Part shown: positions 33,838 through 46,433 of the stretch, piece after piece
Layout: every line of letters begins with the position of its first letter
Numbering within the stretch: the stretch's first letter is position 1
Assembly: GCA_946894095.1 (NCBI GenBank)
Contig: OX335652.1
Span: forward strand, 8,269,001 to 8,333,000
Direction: 5' to 3'
From: Incurvaria masculella
Taxonomy: Eukaryota; Arthropoda; Insecta; Lepidoptera; Incurvariidae
Length of the DNA: 64,000 nt
Made by a program: the position numbers and the translations under genes
Notes under the pieces: generated by a model
The model's input: only the letters and a program-made list of their open reading frames with translations
Database searches by the model: none
Told to the model about the DNA's origin: nothing

Positions 33838-34207
33838 CTCCTTAAAGTGGGAAATAAGCATCAGAAAATTTCGCCTGCCATACAAAAGTAGTTTACTAAT
33901 AATTTGAAAAATATTAAACCAATTTACTTGGTATTTGTTATCTAATATCAAGCAACAAATATCTATGTCTGCATGTCATTGTTTCTTTGGTAAATGTGTC
34001 CTGAGTCAAACTACAGAGAAAACAAAATTAGTATAAAGATTTTCTTTTTGCTATAATTTGATTCGGTTTGAATTAAAAAAAAAGCATGCCGACACAGATA
34101 TGTGTTGCTTGATATTAGGTATCAAATTTAAAATCAATTGGAACAGTGGTTTTGTAATGATTAGTTAACTACGTTTGCATGGGGAACATAGCTTACGGGC
34201 CATTCTT
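33838..34207. mobile_element. MITE of the TTAA type (CCCGTAAGC family), copy 2
   Basis: AAGCATCAGAAAATTTCGCC, TACTAATAATTTGAAAAATA, CAAATATCTATGTCTGCATG, CCGACACAGATATGTGTTGC and the right end GAACATAGCTTACGGGCCAT match 17595-17959. The first bases of the left TIR are degraded. Confidence 0.7.
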
Positions 34208-35454
34208 ACCTTACTTGAAAAATACAAAAATGGTAACGGGATTTTTTTGCAATCAGCGTAAGTATGACTCAGAAGACAAATTTTACAAATAAATCGACTT
34301 GACCAAAAGCCTAAAACTACTAGTTGGATATTCGTCTGAAAAAACTCAGGTAGAAACGTCCTGTAAAATAAAATAAAACAAAAAAAAATCGAGAATGGCC
34401 ATTTAAGATTATTTGTCATATAAAATCTCAACAATGCACCTGAGTAATATCTAAAAGTGAATTCAACCACGACTTTGTATGGATAATCGTTTCACAACAA
34501 TACCTCGGTTTGAATCCAATAATGGACAGACCGCTCGACTAAGGTATCTGGATATGGCGTTGTGCTGCCTTTTCTACACAAAGAGCGCTATTGGTGACTA
34601 CATTAGGAGCATACAGCGGGGAGAGACGGGGCTGTACAGCAAAGGCGCATATGTATCTCCTTCCCGTGGTTAGAAGGCCAGGCTGCACTCATCGACATAT
34701 GGCATGTCGTGTGGTGTTTGTTTCCGAAACATACTTTTGTCGCCAGGGTACTCTACTTTGACCTAGGTTGCGGTCTGAGCGAATCTGGCAGCACTTCCAA
34801 GTAACATGTCGGCGTGCGACGGTTGCAACTGGCCCTGCGGTCAAGATGGCAACCACGATCTTTGTCGGCGAGCTTGACAGGACGGGAGTGAATACCGAAA
34901 TTAGTTTGTATGAGTGCAGCGGCATGGAGTAGCCACTTTTCCATATAAAAACGGGAGCGCCGGCGAGTGAGTACAGTTACTCACTCACTATTGATGTTCT
35001 CGAGTTCCAACGAAACGTAGGAAAGAACATCACAGGATGATATTTAGTCTAACGAAGCGAACTAACTACAGCTAGTGCTTTTGCACTAACTCGTGGCTAC
35101 GCGGACACCATACGAATGAGATTTGATCTCTACTTCCGTCCTTCCATGCTCGCTGATCTTTGCGGTTCAGTGAATTGCATGGTTTATTGCGCACACTGAT
35201 GTTAGTAATGGGCTTCTTAAGAAGAATGCACGATCTGAATACGTGGTCTGAAACATTCACGACCGAAACGCATCAAGGACGAAAAGCTGATTATATTTTT
35301 GCATTTTATCATAACGTAACCTAACCGAACATAACTTAAGACTATACACCAGGCTCTTTCACACAACTCTTTCAGTCGGGCGTGGAGTATTGATCGCATT
35401 TTTTTGATGGCTCAGCCACCGCTCACCTGGACTCGATGCAGCGCCGAGCCTGAT
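34208..35454. other. unassigned stretch with a candidate core promoter
   Basis: No repeat or domain recognised. On the plus strand TATAAAA (34944-34950) lies 31 bases before ACAGT (34975), in a GC-rich segment (ACGGGAGCGCCGGCGAGTGA). A TATA box at that distance from an initiator-like ACAGT is a textbook insect core promoter layout, but no downstream coding frame was found. Confidence 0.35.
34944..34980 (+). promoter_or_regulatory. candidate TATA/initiator core promoter
   Basis: TATAAAAACGGG followed by GAGTGAGTACAGTTACTC. Arthropod initiators favour TCAGT or ACAGT about 30 bases after TATA. Support is motif spacing only; there is no linked ORF, so this may be chance or a non-coding or retroelement promoter. 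Confidence 0.3.
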
Positions 35455-35548
35455 ATTGGATACCAAATATCAAGTAAATTGGAACAGTGGTTTTCAAATT
35501 ATAAGCAAACTACCTTCGTATGGGAGGCGACATTTTCTGATGCTTAAA
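35455..35548 (-). mobile_element. fragment of the TTAA-type MITE
   Basis: GATACCAAATATCAAGTAAA, TTGGAACAGTGGTTTTCAAA and TATGGGAGGCGACATTTTCT are the reverse complement of the left part of 17595-17959. Confidence 0.6.
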
Positions 35549-35997
35549 ACATGGTATCATAATATGTCGACACGCCACCGTGTAGGAGTCAAGCCATCAT
35601 CTTCACTGAAGCATCGTCCAATATCGCCGTGTATAGGTCAAGACATGCTATAAATCGACGAGGCTCCAAGTTGTTATTGTAATTTATCAATTTACAAATA
35701 AAGGAGCATCAGGCTTCTTCCGTCGCGTCGCCAGAGCCGAACATTGGTGTCAGGGCTGCATTGTAAGAATGACATATGGCTGTTATATGACTGAGCTTAT
35801 GGGGGCAACATTGTGATCCATATAGCGCAGAGCTTTTAATTGTTGTCGGAAAGTAGAGTTTATTGATCGGACAGTTTTAGAGTAAAAAAAAGATTGGGGT
35901 AATTCGTACATGTCGCAAGAGGCGCTAAATGATTCGTCCATCGTGGTTCTGATTTCTTAGTAAGTTTGGTTCCTTGGTAGAGTTAATTCCGGTTGGA
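35549..35997. other. unassigned stretch
   Basis: Nothing recognised. Confidence 0.35.
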
Positions 35998-36172
35998 ACC
36001 AACGAATTGAATGCTAGTCGAAGCGTCACTAAAAATTGTTCGTGTTTTCAATCTATGTACCTATTTCAATGTAGCAATGCTATAGGGAAGGTTCTGGCAT
36101 GTTGTGTGTTGAGCAAATATCAGTAGGTTTAGCATTATGTAGGCATTCATGTCCAGTTCTTAGATGAAAAAG
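35998..36172 (+). mobile_element. SINE copy, diverged (Metulj-like family)
   Basis: GAATGCTAGTCGAAGCGTCA, TTCAATGTAGCAATGCTATA, GGTTCTGGCATG and GGCATTCATGTCCAGTTCTT. The 5' end is degraded. Confidence 0.6.
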
Positions 36173-36464
36173 ATTCCTTTTGATCTTTTTGATGAGAGGT
36201 CCAGTTACATACAAATAATATTATTTTTTTATTATTTAAATTATGGGGTAACTTCATAAAGTTGAAAGTTGTTGAACATTAAAGAAAATGAAGAGCTCGG
36301 TTTTTTTTATTGGAGGAGCAGACTTAAAAAAGTCCTCCAAATTTTAACGAAATTCGAGCCCATTTCAAACAGTTATTTAAATACGTTGACATCCTAACAC
36401 CGTGTTATGTATATTTATATTGGGGTTAAAGTATGAAATTGCCGTTTTCGAAATAAAAAAAATA

Positions 36465-36639
36465 TATTTCTATTTGTTGTTATAGCGGCAAAATAAATTC
36501 ACACTCTGTCAAAATTTCTGCTGCCTACCTATTACGGTGCATGAGTGCAGCCCTGTGACAGACGAACGGTCGGGCGGACGGACAGCGGAGGCTTGGTAAC
36601 GGGGTTCCGTTGGCACCCTTTGGGTACGAAACCCTAAAA
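36465..36639 (-). repeat. CCGT-core repeat, truncated copy
   Basis: TTGTTGTTATAGCGGCAAAA, CACTCTGTCAAAATTTCTGC, GCGGACGGACAGCGGAGGCT and TTTGGGTACGAAACCCTAAA. Confidence 0.75.
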
Positions 36640-36796
36640 TGGCCAGTACGTTAATATGGGAATTTCATATTTAAACCCCCAATATTTATAAAAGCTGATA
36701 CAAAATATTTCCCAAATAAAATTTAAACGATTGTGATGATCGAGTAAATAAAACCTAAATCTCATATACCAATGCTAATTAGATGGATTTATAGAA

Positions 36797-37965
36797 ATAC
36801 TAGCTGCGGTACCCGGCTCTGCTCGGGTTAGTGTCGGCTAAATTATTTCATGGATAAAAAGTATCCGACATGGCTGATCCAAAATAGGGTCAAACTGGTC
36901 CAGGACAATGTATCCATCTACCAAATTTAATCAAGATCGTTTGAGATGAAATAGCATGATTTAATGAGAAACATCCAATAATTCCCATTTAGAGCTTCAT
37001 TGACATTTGGTGGCTATTTAAAAAAAGGCATTTGTCGCCAGAACCTTTCTGCACTTGCACTGCAACATTGTTTACCTAGTAAGTAAGTAACGTGTAATGT
37101 AGGTAAGTTTTGCGTGGACTCCAACCCACAGCTAGCCTCAACATCGAAAACAGTAACCCATCTCGAACCTGACTGCTCCCAGAGATCCTATACATTGATA
37201 AAATACGCGCATAAATCGGGTTAGTGGTTCGCAAGTTATAAGAATTTAACACTCTCTACTTACCCTTCAGGTAATGAAGCGTTATATTATGTAGCCTATA
37301 AGTTTTGAGTAGAATCAGGCTAGACGTAGATACAATCCGCATCTAAATCGAGTAATTGGTTCTCAAGGATTTTATTTTGTTGGTCGCTCCTCCGGCGATT
37401 TAGCGTGATGCCAAGTAGTCCTAAAGTTGCAGGAAATACCAAGCCGTACTTCAGTAAAAGTAAGCGCTGCCGCCGCAAAGCCGAGCCGTGCATAGCATTG
37501 CAGTTTGTATGACAGCCCCATCTTAGCGTAAGCGGAACTGAATTCTATTTAGCCAATCCTAATTCCCGGGTAGTTAAATGTACATGTACTAAGTTTTACA
37601 AATCGCTAGTGCCTTGAAAATTCGCCAAACGGACACCAAACAGTCACGACGTCTGCCCTCACGTCCCCCCCTCCCCCCGCCGCCGCTCCCCCCAACCGCC
37701 CCCGGCTCCTCTCCCCCTAGTGTGAAGTATCGCTACCGGCATCGTTTTCGCAGCCCCGTGAAAGTTCTAAAGCCCATGGGCACATAAATTGTAGCCTATG
37801 TGTTATTCTGATGTATAAGCTATATTATTGTAAAGTTTCATTAGAATCCATTCAGTAGTTTTTACGTGAAAGAGTAACAAACATCCATCCATCGATCCAT
37901 CCATCCATCCATCCATCCATCCATCCATCCATCCATTATTACAAACTTTCCCCTTTATATTATTT
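36797..37965 (-). repeat. GGTACCGCAGCTAGT dispersed repeat, inverted copy or copies, with (CATC)n
   Basis: It begins TACTAGCTGCGGTACCCGGC and runs through TTCCGCTTACG-type sequence (reverse complement) to GTGAAAGAGTAACAAACATC and a (CATC)n run at about 37883-37935. A C-rich patch (37668-37720: CCCCCCTCCCCCCGCCGCCG) lies inside. The length exceeds the plus-strand copy at 27205, and two fragments may be fused. Confidence 0.6.
37883..37935. repeat. (CATC)n microsatellite
   Basis: About thirteen CATC units, one interrupted by CGATC. It lies at the outer end of the flanking repeat family. Confidence 0.85.
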
Positions 37966-38277
37966 ATTTTATTTATTAGATATTAGATTTAAACATGAAT
38001 CACCGTATTACATAAGTATGGATTGCATAATCGCTTAGTTATGCCGGCGAATGAAAATGCATCATCGCGTCGACGTTTAGTTCATTTTCGTCAATCTCAT
38101 AAATTTTACATATTTTTTGTTAGTATCTACGTGATGCCAATAACAATTTCGGATGTGGCTTGATACAGAAGTATCCGGGCTGTCCTCCAGATACTCGCGT
38201 ACTGCTATAGGCATTTTTGGTTAGGAATGCTTTCAGCTACCTCATGAAGCTTTGGTCTGAGTGGTCAGTCTGAGTTC

Positions 38278-38412
38278 TTACCTAAATTGGCGTTTACGGC
38301 CAACCGATCGACTGGCGTTTTCATATATTTGGAGAAATTGAAGAGCGCCCGCAGTGGGCGTTAATCGAACTAACATTTGCAAGTCCGAGTTTGATTTGAC
38401 AGCTTACATTTT
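38278..38412 (+). mobile_element. partial MITE (GTCACCTAAATTGGCG family)
   Basis: ACCTAAATTGGCGTTTACGG, CGATCGACTGGCGTTTTCAT, GCAGTGGGCGTTAATCGAAC and GTCCGAGTTTGATTTGACAG. Only the left half is present. Confidence 0.7.
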
Positions 38413-40702
38413 AAAATTATTTTATTAACGCAATGCACATACATTCGATGACGCGGCGTAAGTTGGAAGACACATCTCAAAAATCAAGTTCAAGTGTGGT
38501 CAAGATCACATTGACATTCACGGGAAGAAATTTAATGGTCCTAATTGTATTATTTTTTCGTGCCGGAACCCACACAACACCAAACGATGGATTCTACGAC
38601 ATTGATTCATAGCATATTCATACATCACGGTGCGTGAGATGCTGGAGACCACGTGGGTGTTCATTCAACGAACATCGGATATGCTCAAATGAGGGCGGTA
38701 TAATAATGAGTATAAATAGGCTTTAGTCATTTCGATGACTACAATATTATGTTCTAAACTCGAAGTTCACTACTCAAAACGCGCCTAAATATGGAATGCC
38801 CGAAATTCTTTACTTACTTATTTTCTTTACTTAGAAATTTATTTATTCCCCAAATACAATATAGGCATTACAGTAACACTAAAGCTGGAGTGCCCAATAT
38901 CCACGACTAATAAAAAAAAAATTTGAACCACGGATAGCTGTCAAAAGGAAATTTGGCGTGCACGATCTCCGGTTGTTGTTAAGTTATCAGTCGATAGAAC
39001 CATACACATTCAATTATGCGGGATTGCGCTAAAATTAGGGATTTTTCCCGTATTAGAATTCTAAATATATGTAAGTAATAAGTAAAAACCGCTGGACTCC
39101 GCTTACATTGACAAACATCAGCTCTTCAACTAGCGCCATATTTGTTTCACCGCGGGGAATCGAGTAGTTATAGGTAGATTGTGTGTTTGTTTATGTGTAG
39201 GTTGTTATGTAATTTGCGGGTAGTGCACGCCGATATTTGCCTAATCGGAGATTTGGCCACGTTTTCGTTATAATTAGTATCTAATTCTGCATAACCGGTG
39301 ATTGTACACTCCAGACTAAGACCGTTCATCTGCTTGACAGTAAACGTCGTTGCATAACCGGCTGGTCTGTGTTGTGAATTTGTAATACATGCCGCAGGAT
39401 ATAGAACGAATATTGTGTGAGCGAGAATAATATCAGATACGTGAACAAGAGTTTAGAGTTTTTTTTTGTAAAGCGAGGTATATGTCGTACGCCAGGCAGG
39501 AAGAAGGACCTGGCCGGCCGGCATGGTTTTCGCGGCCCCCCTGAAAGTTCGAAAACTCGTGGGCGTCGTCGGCACCTTGATAGCTCCTGGCGTACGCCAC
39601 ATTCCGCGCTTAGCATCAAAAACCTTTTAAACCCCAAAACCCACACAGCACAAAATTCTAGCCCACCTTCGAGATATACCTATTCTAAATCCTGTCAGTC
39701 AAGCCGAAATGTTCATTTCAAACGTGGCTGGCGGCAATTTGAATATGCAAACTCAGTAAATAATAGCTTTCGCTACGTCATGCCTCCTAATTTGGACATT
39801 GTAATGAAGTGGGTGAGTTCTGATATTCAATATTAAACCTGTACGTACATATTCATAAAATCCGTATCTATTAGCATGAAAAACTGGAAAACTCATGTAT
39901 ACATGTACTCATATACTACCCACAAACATTGACGGGGAGGACGATTTTTGTTTAATTCGTACAACAAAATGTTATCTACTTATTTGCTTCAAATATGCCT
40001 AGGAATACCTGGTTAACGGTTGGAAATCATCTCCGTTGACACCGATACTTCAACACCCGATTATTGTTAAAGATCCACATTTATTAGTTTTTTAATTATC
40101 TTGATGCCCCCTCGATAAGTTTTAATATAAAAAAAAAATTAAGACATATTCATGGGCGCCAAAAATAGGCCATGATTTTTTTAGTAATTTTGATGTACCC
40201 ACTCATCACACCCACACATCACTCTCACAATTAAGACGAATCTAACCACCGCTATCAAGCTAAAATCCACCAAGCCGTTTAGGCTGCAAAACATTCCAAA
40301 GAAATATACATACATACACTGAACGATCAGCTCGAAAAGTCCGCTAAAAACGCTGCGGCGCGTGAAAAGAAAAAAAAAATTTTTTTCACAGACCAAAAAA
40401 TCCAAAATCTGCAATTCCTCTCGGTTTTCCAATTTGATACGCCGCCGGTATGAATCTTGTCTTTAATCTGAATATATTGCAATGCCTTTTCCATGGGTTA
40501 CCATCACGATTTAGAAAAAAAAAATTTAGCTACCTTGGACAGCCCACCCACGAACGGGTGTGACCAGTTTAGCAAAATCACAGCTCGATCTTAACGAGAT
40601 GTCGCGTCGGGATGATTTATGGTCACACTTCCTATGTTTAAGCATCAAAGATTTTATTTTAGGAAATATATGTGTCTACCTAAAGAGTCTTGAATCATTG
40701 CT
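38413..40702. other. unassigned stretch with one hairpin around CpG-rich sequence
   Basis: GTCGTACGCCAGG (39485) and CCTGGCGTACGCCAC (about 39588) are inverted around about 90 bases that include TGGTTTTCGCGGCCCCCCTG, similar to 37740-37765. The plus-strand frame at 39417-39836 (139 codons) crosses this hairpin and matches no family. Elsewhere nothing was recognised. Confidence 0.4.
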
Positions 40703-42062
40703 AGATATTTTATTTTCGACCAGTAAATGCGCGCAGCTCCGCGCCGGAAGAAAATCAGAAGAGTTTCCCCGATTTCTGTCATACTCAACGCTACTGATCA
40801 CCCGTCAGGCATCTTAGTGTGATGGTCAGTATCCTATAATTGATAATAAGAAAGATGCTATACGTTGACACACACTTTCAAGTTCTCAGGTTATAGGCGG
40901 CCAGACAGACAGATAAATTATTTTAGTAAAATTTATTTTTTCGTACTAATCATGTATATGTCGCAACGAATGTTATGTATGTAGCATCAACCGTGTATGA
41001 CTGCAAACGCAGGTAACCGTCAACCATCAAGGCGTCAAATTCATGTATGTATAATATTAAACACTTTCTTAGTAGGAGGCATTGATTACGGGAGGTAGGA
41101 CTATAGGATACTTCCAAATTATGATTAAAGAGCAGGTGGCGGAATTGGATAACCGCGAAAGGGTTTATTGCTGGTTCATGGTCAGCATTGCAGTACCTAC
41201 ATTGATAAAGTAGTCCTTTTTACATGTGCCTTACTATAGTTAATATGTCCTTGCTTCACGGTGATACATACATACTAACGACAATTGACGAAAAATATTA
41301 TCGTCAGCTCTACATACATTCTAAATGTTTCATCACTTGTACATATTATCGCAAATTAAATAAAAGCAGTATTTGTGCCCGTTGAATTTGCATAGAACGG
41401 TGTATAATTGAAAACGTCCCACTTTATCCTATGCAATAATGGCATGTGCTTGTATAGGTAATGGCGGGTTATTAGTAAGTCAAGAACAATGGCTTCGTGA
41501 GTTTTGTTGGAAGCTCGCAGTCACGAGCGCGTGTAAGCTGAGAGAGTTCTGCTGATCCCCGCTGTTGCGCGGGCGTGGGTGACACATAGATCGCCAGTCG
41601 ACGCTGATAACATCGCTGCGACCGCATTGTTGGACCTGGCTTGCGACTGAAGGGTCGATTTTGTGAGCTGACAGGTAGCAGCGCGAGTAAGTTTTGTATG
41701 TTTATGTAACTGAGCCGGTAGTCTAAGTTGTCACCTAAATTGGCGTTACGGCAAACCGATCGACTGGCGTTTTCAAATGTATGGAGAAATTGAAGAGCGC
41801 GCGCAGCGGGCGTTAAGCGAACTAACATTTGCGAGTCCGAGCTTGATTTGACAGCTTACTCAACGTTGCCGTAAATACCGTTTACGTCCACTCCGCGTTT
41901 CATACAAATCGGAAGTCCGCGTTTGACTTTGACAGCTTGAAGAAGTAAAACCACAGAATATCTAGTAAAAACTTGTATGGAGTTTGGAGAAAACGCCAGT
42001 CGGTCGGTTTGCCGTAAACGCCAATTTCGGTGAGAACTCAGACTGCCCACTCTGAACATGAA
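40703..42062. repeat. 1360-bp tandem duplication, unit 1
   Basis: It starts AGATATTTTATTTTCGACCA and ends CTCTGAACATGAAT, and repeats at an offset of exactly 1360 bases. It contains TTTTTCGTACTAATCATGTA, a CpG-rich block (41505-41650) and a complete GTCACCTAAATTGGCG MITE at its right end (about 41725-42040). Only about four differences were seen from unit 2. Open frames in it are duplicated with it and have no known domain. Confidence 0.9.
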
Positions 42063-43422
42063 TGATATTTTATTTTCGACCAGTAAATGCGCGCAGCTCC
42101 GCGCCGGAAGAAAATCAGAAGAGTTTCCCCGATTTCTGTCATACTCAACGCTACTGATCACCCGTCAGGCATCTTAGTGTGATGGTCAGTATCCTATAAT
42201 TGATAATAAGAAAGATGCTATACGTTGACACACACTTTCAAGTTCTCAGGTTATAGGCGGCCAGACAGACAGATAAATTATTTTAGTAAAATTTATTTTT
42301 TCGTACTAATCAAGTATATGTCGCAACGAATGTTATGTATGTAGCATCAACCGTGTATGACTGCAAACGCAGGTAAACGTCAACCATCAAGGCGTCAAAT
42401 TCATGTATGTATAATATTAAACACTTTCTTAGTAGGAGGCATTGATTACGGGAGGTAGGACTATAGGATACTTCCAAATTATGATTAAAGAGCAGGTGGC
42501 GGAATTGGATAACCGCGAAAGGGTTTATTGCTGGTTCATGGTCAGCATTGCAGTACCTACATTGATAAAGTAGTCCTTTTTACATGTGCCTTACTATAGT
42601 TAATATGTCCTTGCTTCACGGTGATACATACATACTAACGACAATTGACGAAAAATATTATCGTCAGCTCTACATACATTCTAAATGTTTCATCACTTGT
42701 ACATATTATCGCAAATTAAATAAAAGCAGTATTTGTGCCCGTTGAATTTGCATAGAACGGTGTATAATTGAAAACGTCCCACTTTATCCTATGCAATAAT
42801 GGCATGTGCTTGTATAGGTAATGGCGGGTTATTAGTAAGTCAAGAACAATGGCTTCGTGAGTTTTGTTGGAAGCTCGCAGTCACGAGCGCGTGTAAGCTG
42901 AGAGAGTTCTGCTGATCCCCGCTGTTGCGGGGGCGTGGGTGACACATAGATCGCCAGTCGACGCTGATAACATCGCTGCGACCGCATTGTTGGACCTGGC
43001 TTGCGACTGAAGGGTCGATTTTGTGAGCTGACAGGTAGCAGCGCGAGTAAGTTTTGTATGTTTATGTAACTGAGCCGGTAGTCTAAGTTGTCACCTAAAT
43101 TGGCGTTACGGCAAACCGATCGACTGGCGTTTTCAAATGTATGGAGAAATTGAAGAGCGCGCGCAGCGGGCGTTAAGCGAACTAACATTTGCGAGTCCGA
43201 GCTTGATTTGACAGCTTACTCAACGTTGCCGTAAATACCGTTTACGTCCACTCCGCGTTTCATACAAATCGGAAGTCCGCGTTTGACTTTGACAGCTTGA
43301 AGAAGTAAAACCACAGAATATCTAGTAAAAACTTGTATGGAGTTTGGAGAAAACGCCAGTCGGTCGGTTTGCCGTAAACGCCAATTTCGGTGAGAACTCA
43401 GACTGCCCACTCTGGACATGAA
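42063..43422. repeat. 1360-bp tandem duplication, unit 2
   Basis: Differences from unit 1 include CAAGTATATG for CATGTATATG, GGTAAACGTC for GGTAACCGTC, TTGCGGGGGCG for TTGCGCGGGCG and CTGGACATG for CTGAACATG. Confidence 0.9.
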
Positions 43423-43777
43423 TAGGTAAATAATAACAATCCGTCCGTTATGGTTAGCCTACCCATCTCGTCGACAACCCAGAGAATATCCCTGAATTCG
43501 GAGACCCTCCAACTCCGAAGAGATGTAGGTTCTCTTTCTGTGTTCTATCTTCTTTACCGTGAAGAATACTCGTCGGAGCTGCATAGCGCTGTCAATACAT
43601 CCCCTTTCTACCCCAGCTCAACGCGGAACAGGGATAAAATGAACAGTTTCACGGTCTAAATTCGAAGAAAAAAGAACCCACTGATTTTCTAAATCCTTTA
43701 TCTATAGGGTCGGGAAAAAATGGTATTTTCCAAGGTATTTTCCCATAGTATAACCTGGGGTCCTTCAAAAATTCCGG
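43423..43777. other. unassigned stretch
   Basis: Nothing recognised. Confidence 0.35.
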
Positions 43778-44042
43778 GTTCCGTAACATCAACACTAAAA
43801 AAATCACGTTTTTTGTATGGGGTAAAGGGGGGGGGTCCCTTTAATTTTTGTATTTTACCTATTTGTTGTTATAGCGGAAAAATAAATACACACTCTGTGA
43901 AAATTTCAGCTGCGTACCTATTACGGTTCATGAGATACAGCCCTGTGACAGACGGACGGACGGACGGACGGACGGACGGATGGACAGCGGAGGCTTAGTA
44001 ATAGGGTACCGTTTTCACCCTTTGGGTACGAAACCTTAAAAA
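43778..44042 (-). repeat. CCGT-core repeat copy
   Basis: GGTTCCGTAACATCAAC, AAATCACGTTTTTTGTATGG, TTGTTGTTATAGCGGAAAAA, a (GGAC)n core and TTTGGGTACGAAACCTTAAA. The palindromic end is missing. Confidence 0.75.
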
Positions 44043-44851
44043 CAACGCGGCCGAAAAACTGCTTATTTTCGCCACTCTGCCTATGTAATGTCAACGTTTT
44101 GACCATATAATGCTATTGTTTTATTTTCTTGTGTATAGTATAAAATGTTTTTTAAACACAACGCTGCAACAGAAAAGTTAAATTTCCGCAACCATCTAAC
44201 GAATCAAAGTAATTAGCAAACATCGGGGAAGCAACACTATTTCTGGTCACTTTTGCAGTAAGGCATCGAGCATGAGGGAGGTAATTATCATCACATCCGC
44301 AGAATGTGAATATGCTAGACATGCCTGTCCTCTCGCTACACTTACGCGACCTGCGTGCGTACCGGGCTGTTTCACTCGCAATGTCGAGTTCGAGTAAGAC
44401 GGACGAGTGGCCGTTTTTGTTTGCCGTACCCGCAAAATGCGCAAATTAGTGAACACGAACTTCTCATAGTTGACAAATACGGCAATACAAAAACGGCCGT
44501 TCCCCCTTTTTACTCGAACTCAAAATTGCAAGCGGTACGACCCGTGGTCAGCGTTTAATACTTCTGAGCCATTTTGCTACTTTGTCTTGAAATACAGACG
44601 CTCACAATTTTTTTTCGCAACAATAACTATTACTACTAAAACAAGACAACATTTGGTCAAACTTTACTTGCCATCGTGACTATAGCTTCTCAACTTTTAT
44701 GCAACATTGAGCGGCAAATCGATGCAATTATCAAAATCCCTGCCCATTATTTCAGGGTTGATTCATTTATTGAAATATAATAACTTTTTTCAGGAAACTA
44801 TGCATAGACTTGATAATGTTATGTATTTAATGGATACGACATTATCTCATT
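44043..44851. other. unassigned stretch
   Basis: A CpG-rich patch at 44330-44430 has no coding evidence. Nothing else recognised. Confidence 0.35.
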
Positions 44852-44962
44852 AATTTGAGTTTCAGCGACATCACATCAACATTTGAAGCTTTGTAATCAG
44901 ATTTTAAAAATAATCCGAATACGTATTTGGTCGTTAAAATCGTCGGAAACGCTTATTTTTTT
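44852..44962 (+). mobile_element. lone arm of the tRNA-carrying foldback family
   Basis: TAATTTGAGTTTCAGCGACA, CATTTGAAGCTTTGTAATCA and GTATTTGGTCG match 29696-29775, without a partner arm or tRNA-like sequence. Confidence 0.6.
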
Positions 44963-45954
44963 AATGATTTCCTTTAAAACTATTACAAACACCTATGTAA
45001 AGAGTCTTGGCAAAATTAAAAAAAAAAAAATTGCGCAGGGTTTTTTTATGATTTATAATGACAGCGACAAACGCACGGTATTGAAGCTAGACGAAAGACA
45101 CTTCCAGTCCATTTCCGATTCAGTGGTCACGTCACACGCGCCGCGACCGCACGCGCGCACTCGAACTCACTCGTGCGATACATTCAGCTTGTACTTGTAC
45201 TCTCCATTCGTAGGACATTAGTATCCAGCCAGAGATCGGCGTGAACGGCTGTTGCGAAAACGCATATGTGCACACTGGGCATTGTATGGTTGTCAAGAAT
45301 TATCTGCACATCCTGGGCCGATTTATATCCTTTACTGGGGTCATGTTTTGTTCTATGTTTTGTTTGTTTTCATGCATGTTTTGTTCACTACCAGTGGAGT
45401 GTGCACCTTCTTTTTAAATGACGTTTGTGTATCTCAGTGTGTTCTCTGCACTACTCTGTTTGTGAACCGATTACATAATAAATAAATAAAAATACCTAAT
45501 AACAGCATTCACTGCGGACAGTGAGGGATATTATTCTTGATTGAGGTCAATACAAACAATGAAGTTACCGTGAGTTGTTAGGCGAGGCGAGCGTTCGAGA
45601 TAGTAGGAATGAAGAGTAAACCTAGTGGCTCTCTGAACTGTAGACCTCGCGGTCTGTCTTTTTAAACAATTAAAGTTTACACCTTATTTCAAAATTTTTA
45701 AAAACTTTCATAAACTATCTCGACTTAAAAAATCTATACAATTATTGAAACTGCTTACTAAATTCCACGAGAATCAGTTAATAAATGCCATTTATAGAGG
45801 AGAACAGCCGGACAAACATTCGAAAGCATTTTTGCCCAATCTTGAAACGGAAACTCTACTCTGGAGCTTCACTCTTTGCTCAGCTAATAAACTTCGAATG
45901 TCTCAAGATGACCAAATTATTTTTAATGCCATTTTGATTTAAGCATTTTTCATT
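44963..45954. other. unassigned stretch
   Basis: Several frames of 60-110 codons show no recognised domain. No repeat found. Confidence 0.35.
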
Positions 45955-46272
45955 CAAAACATCTAAAAAACTCTATTTAAATTCACCCGAGAATCTTTCG
46001 AACATATAGTTTTTGGTTTGTTTTTATGACAGGGTCAATTAATAATGTGTAAAAAGCTTTGGCTAGCCTCCCTCATTCCAGATGTGCTAATTGAGTGTAC
46101 GTGCTCCTTTAAGAGTCACAGTTCTATGCCAAAACGCCGTAAGGAGTGGGTGCGGCTGACTCTGAACTGACTCGAAGCCTCCGCGCCTGCGGCGCCGCTA
46201 CAGTCAAACTAAAGGTCACAGTCGTGTCATGTGACTAATTCTGTTTAAAATATTTAAATTCGGGTGGAATAA
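45955..46272. mobile_element. possible MITE with AAATTCACCCGA / TCGGGTGGAAT-like ends
   Basis: TATTTAAATTCACCCGAGAA at the left and ATATTTAAATTCGGGTGGAA at the right are inverted over about 17 bases, around a GC-rich centre (GCCTCCGCGCCTGCGGCGCC). Single copy here. Confidence 0.4.
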
Positions 46273-46433
46273 CCAGCTCATTGGGACAAACGTTCAAGGC
46301 TGTAGACGGGCGTGAGTAACTTCTGGGAGGCAACACACTGATAACGTTATTAGGTCAAATCGAGCAGCATCTGGGCCTATATCACTTATCACTTATCGAT
46401 AATTCCGCGGGCTTGCACCATTAAGGGTTGATT

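Noticed and set aside
38711..38720. TATAAATAGG as a promoter
   Set aside because: No initiator-like motif at the expected distance and no downstream frame.
39417..39836. Plus-strand frame of 139 codons
   Set aside because: It crosses a hairpin and a fragment of a dispersed repeat and has no known family.
41472..43419. Pairs of 100-118 codon frames on the minus strand
   Set aside because: They are identical because the DNA is duplicated, and they run through MITE sequence.
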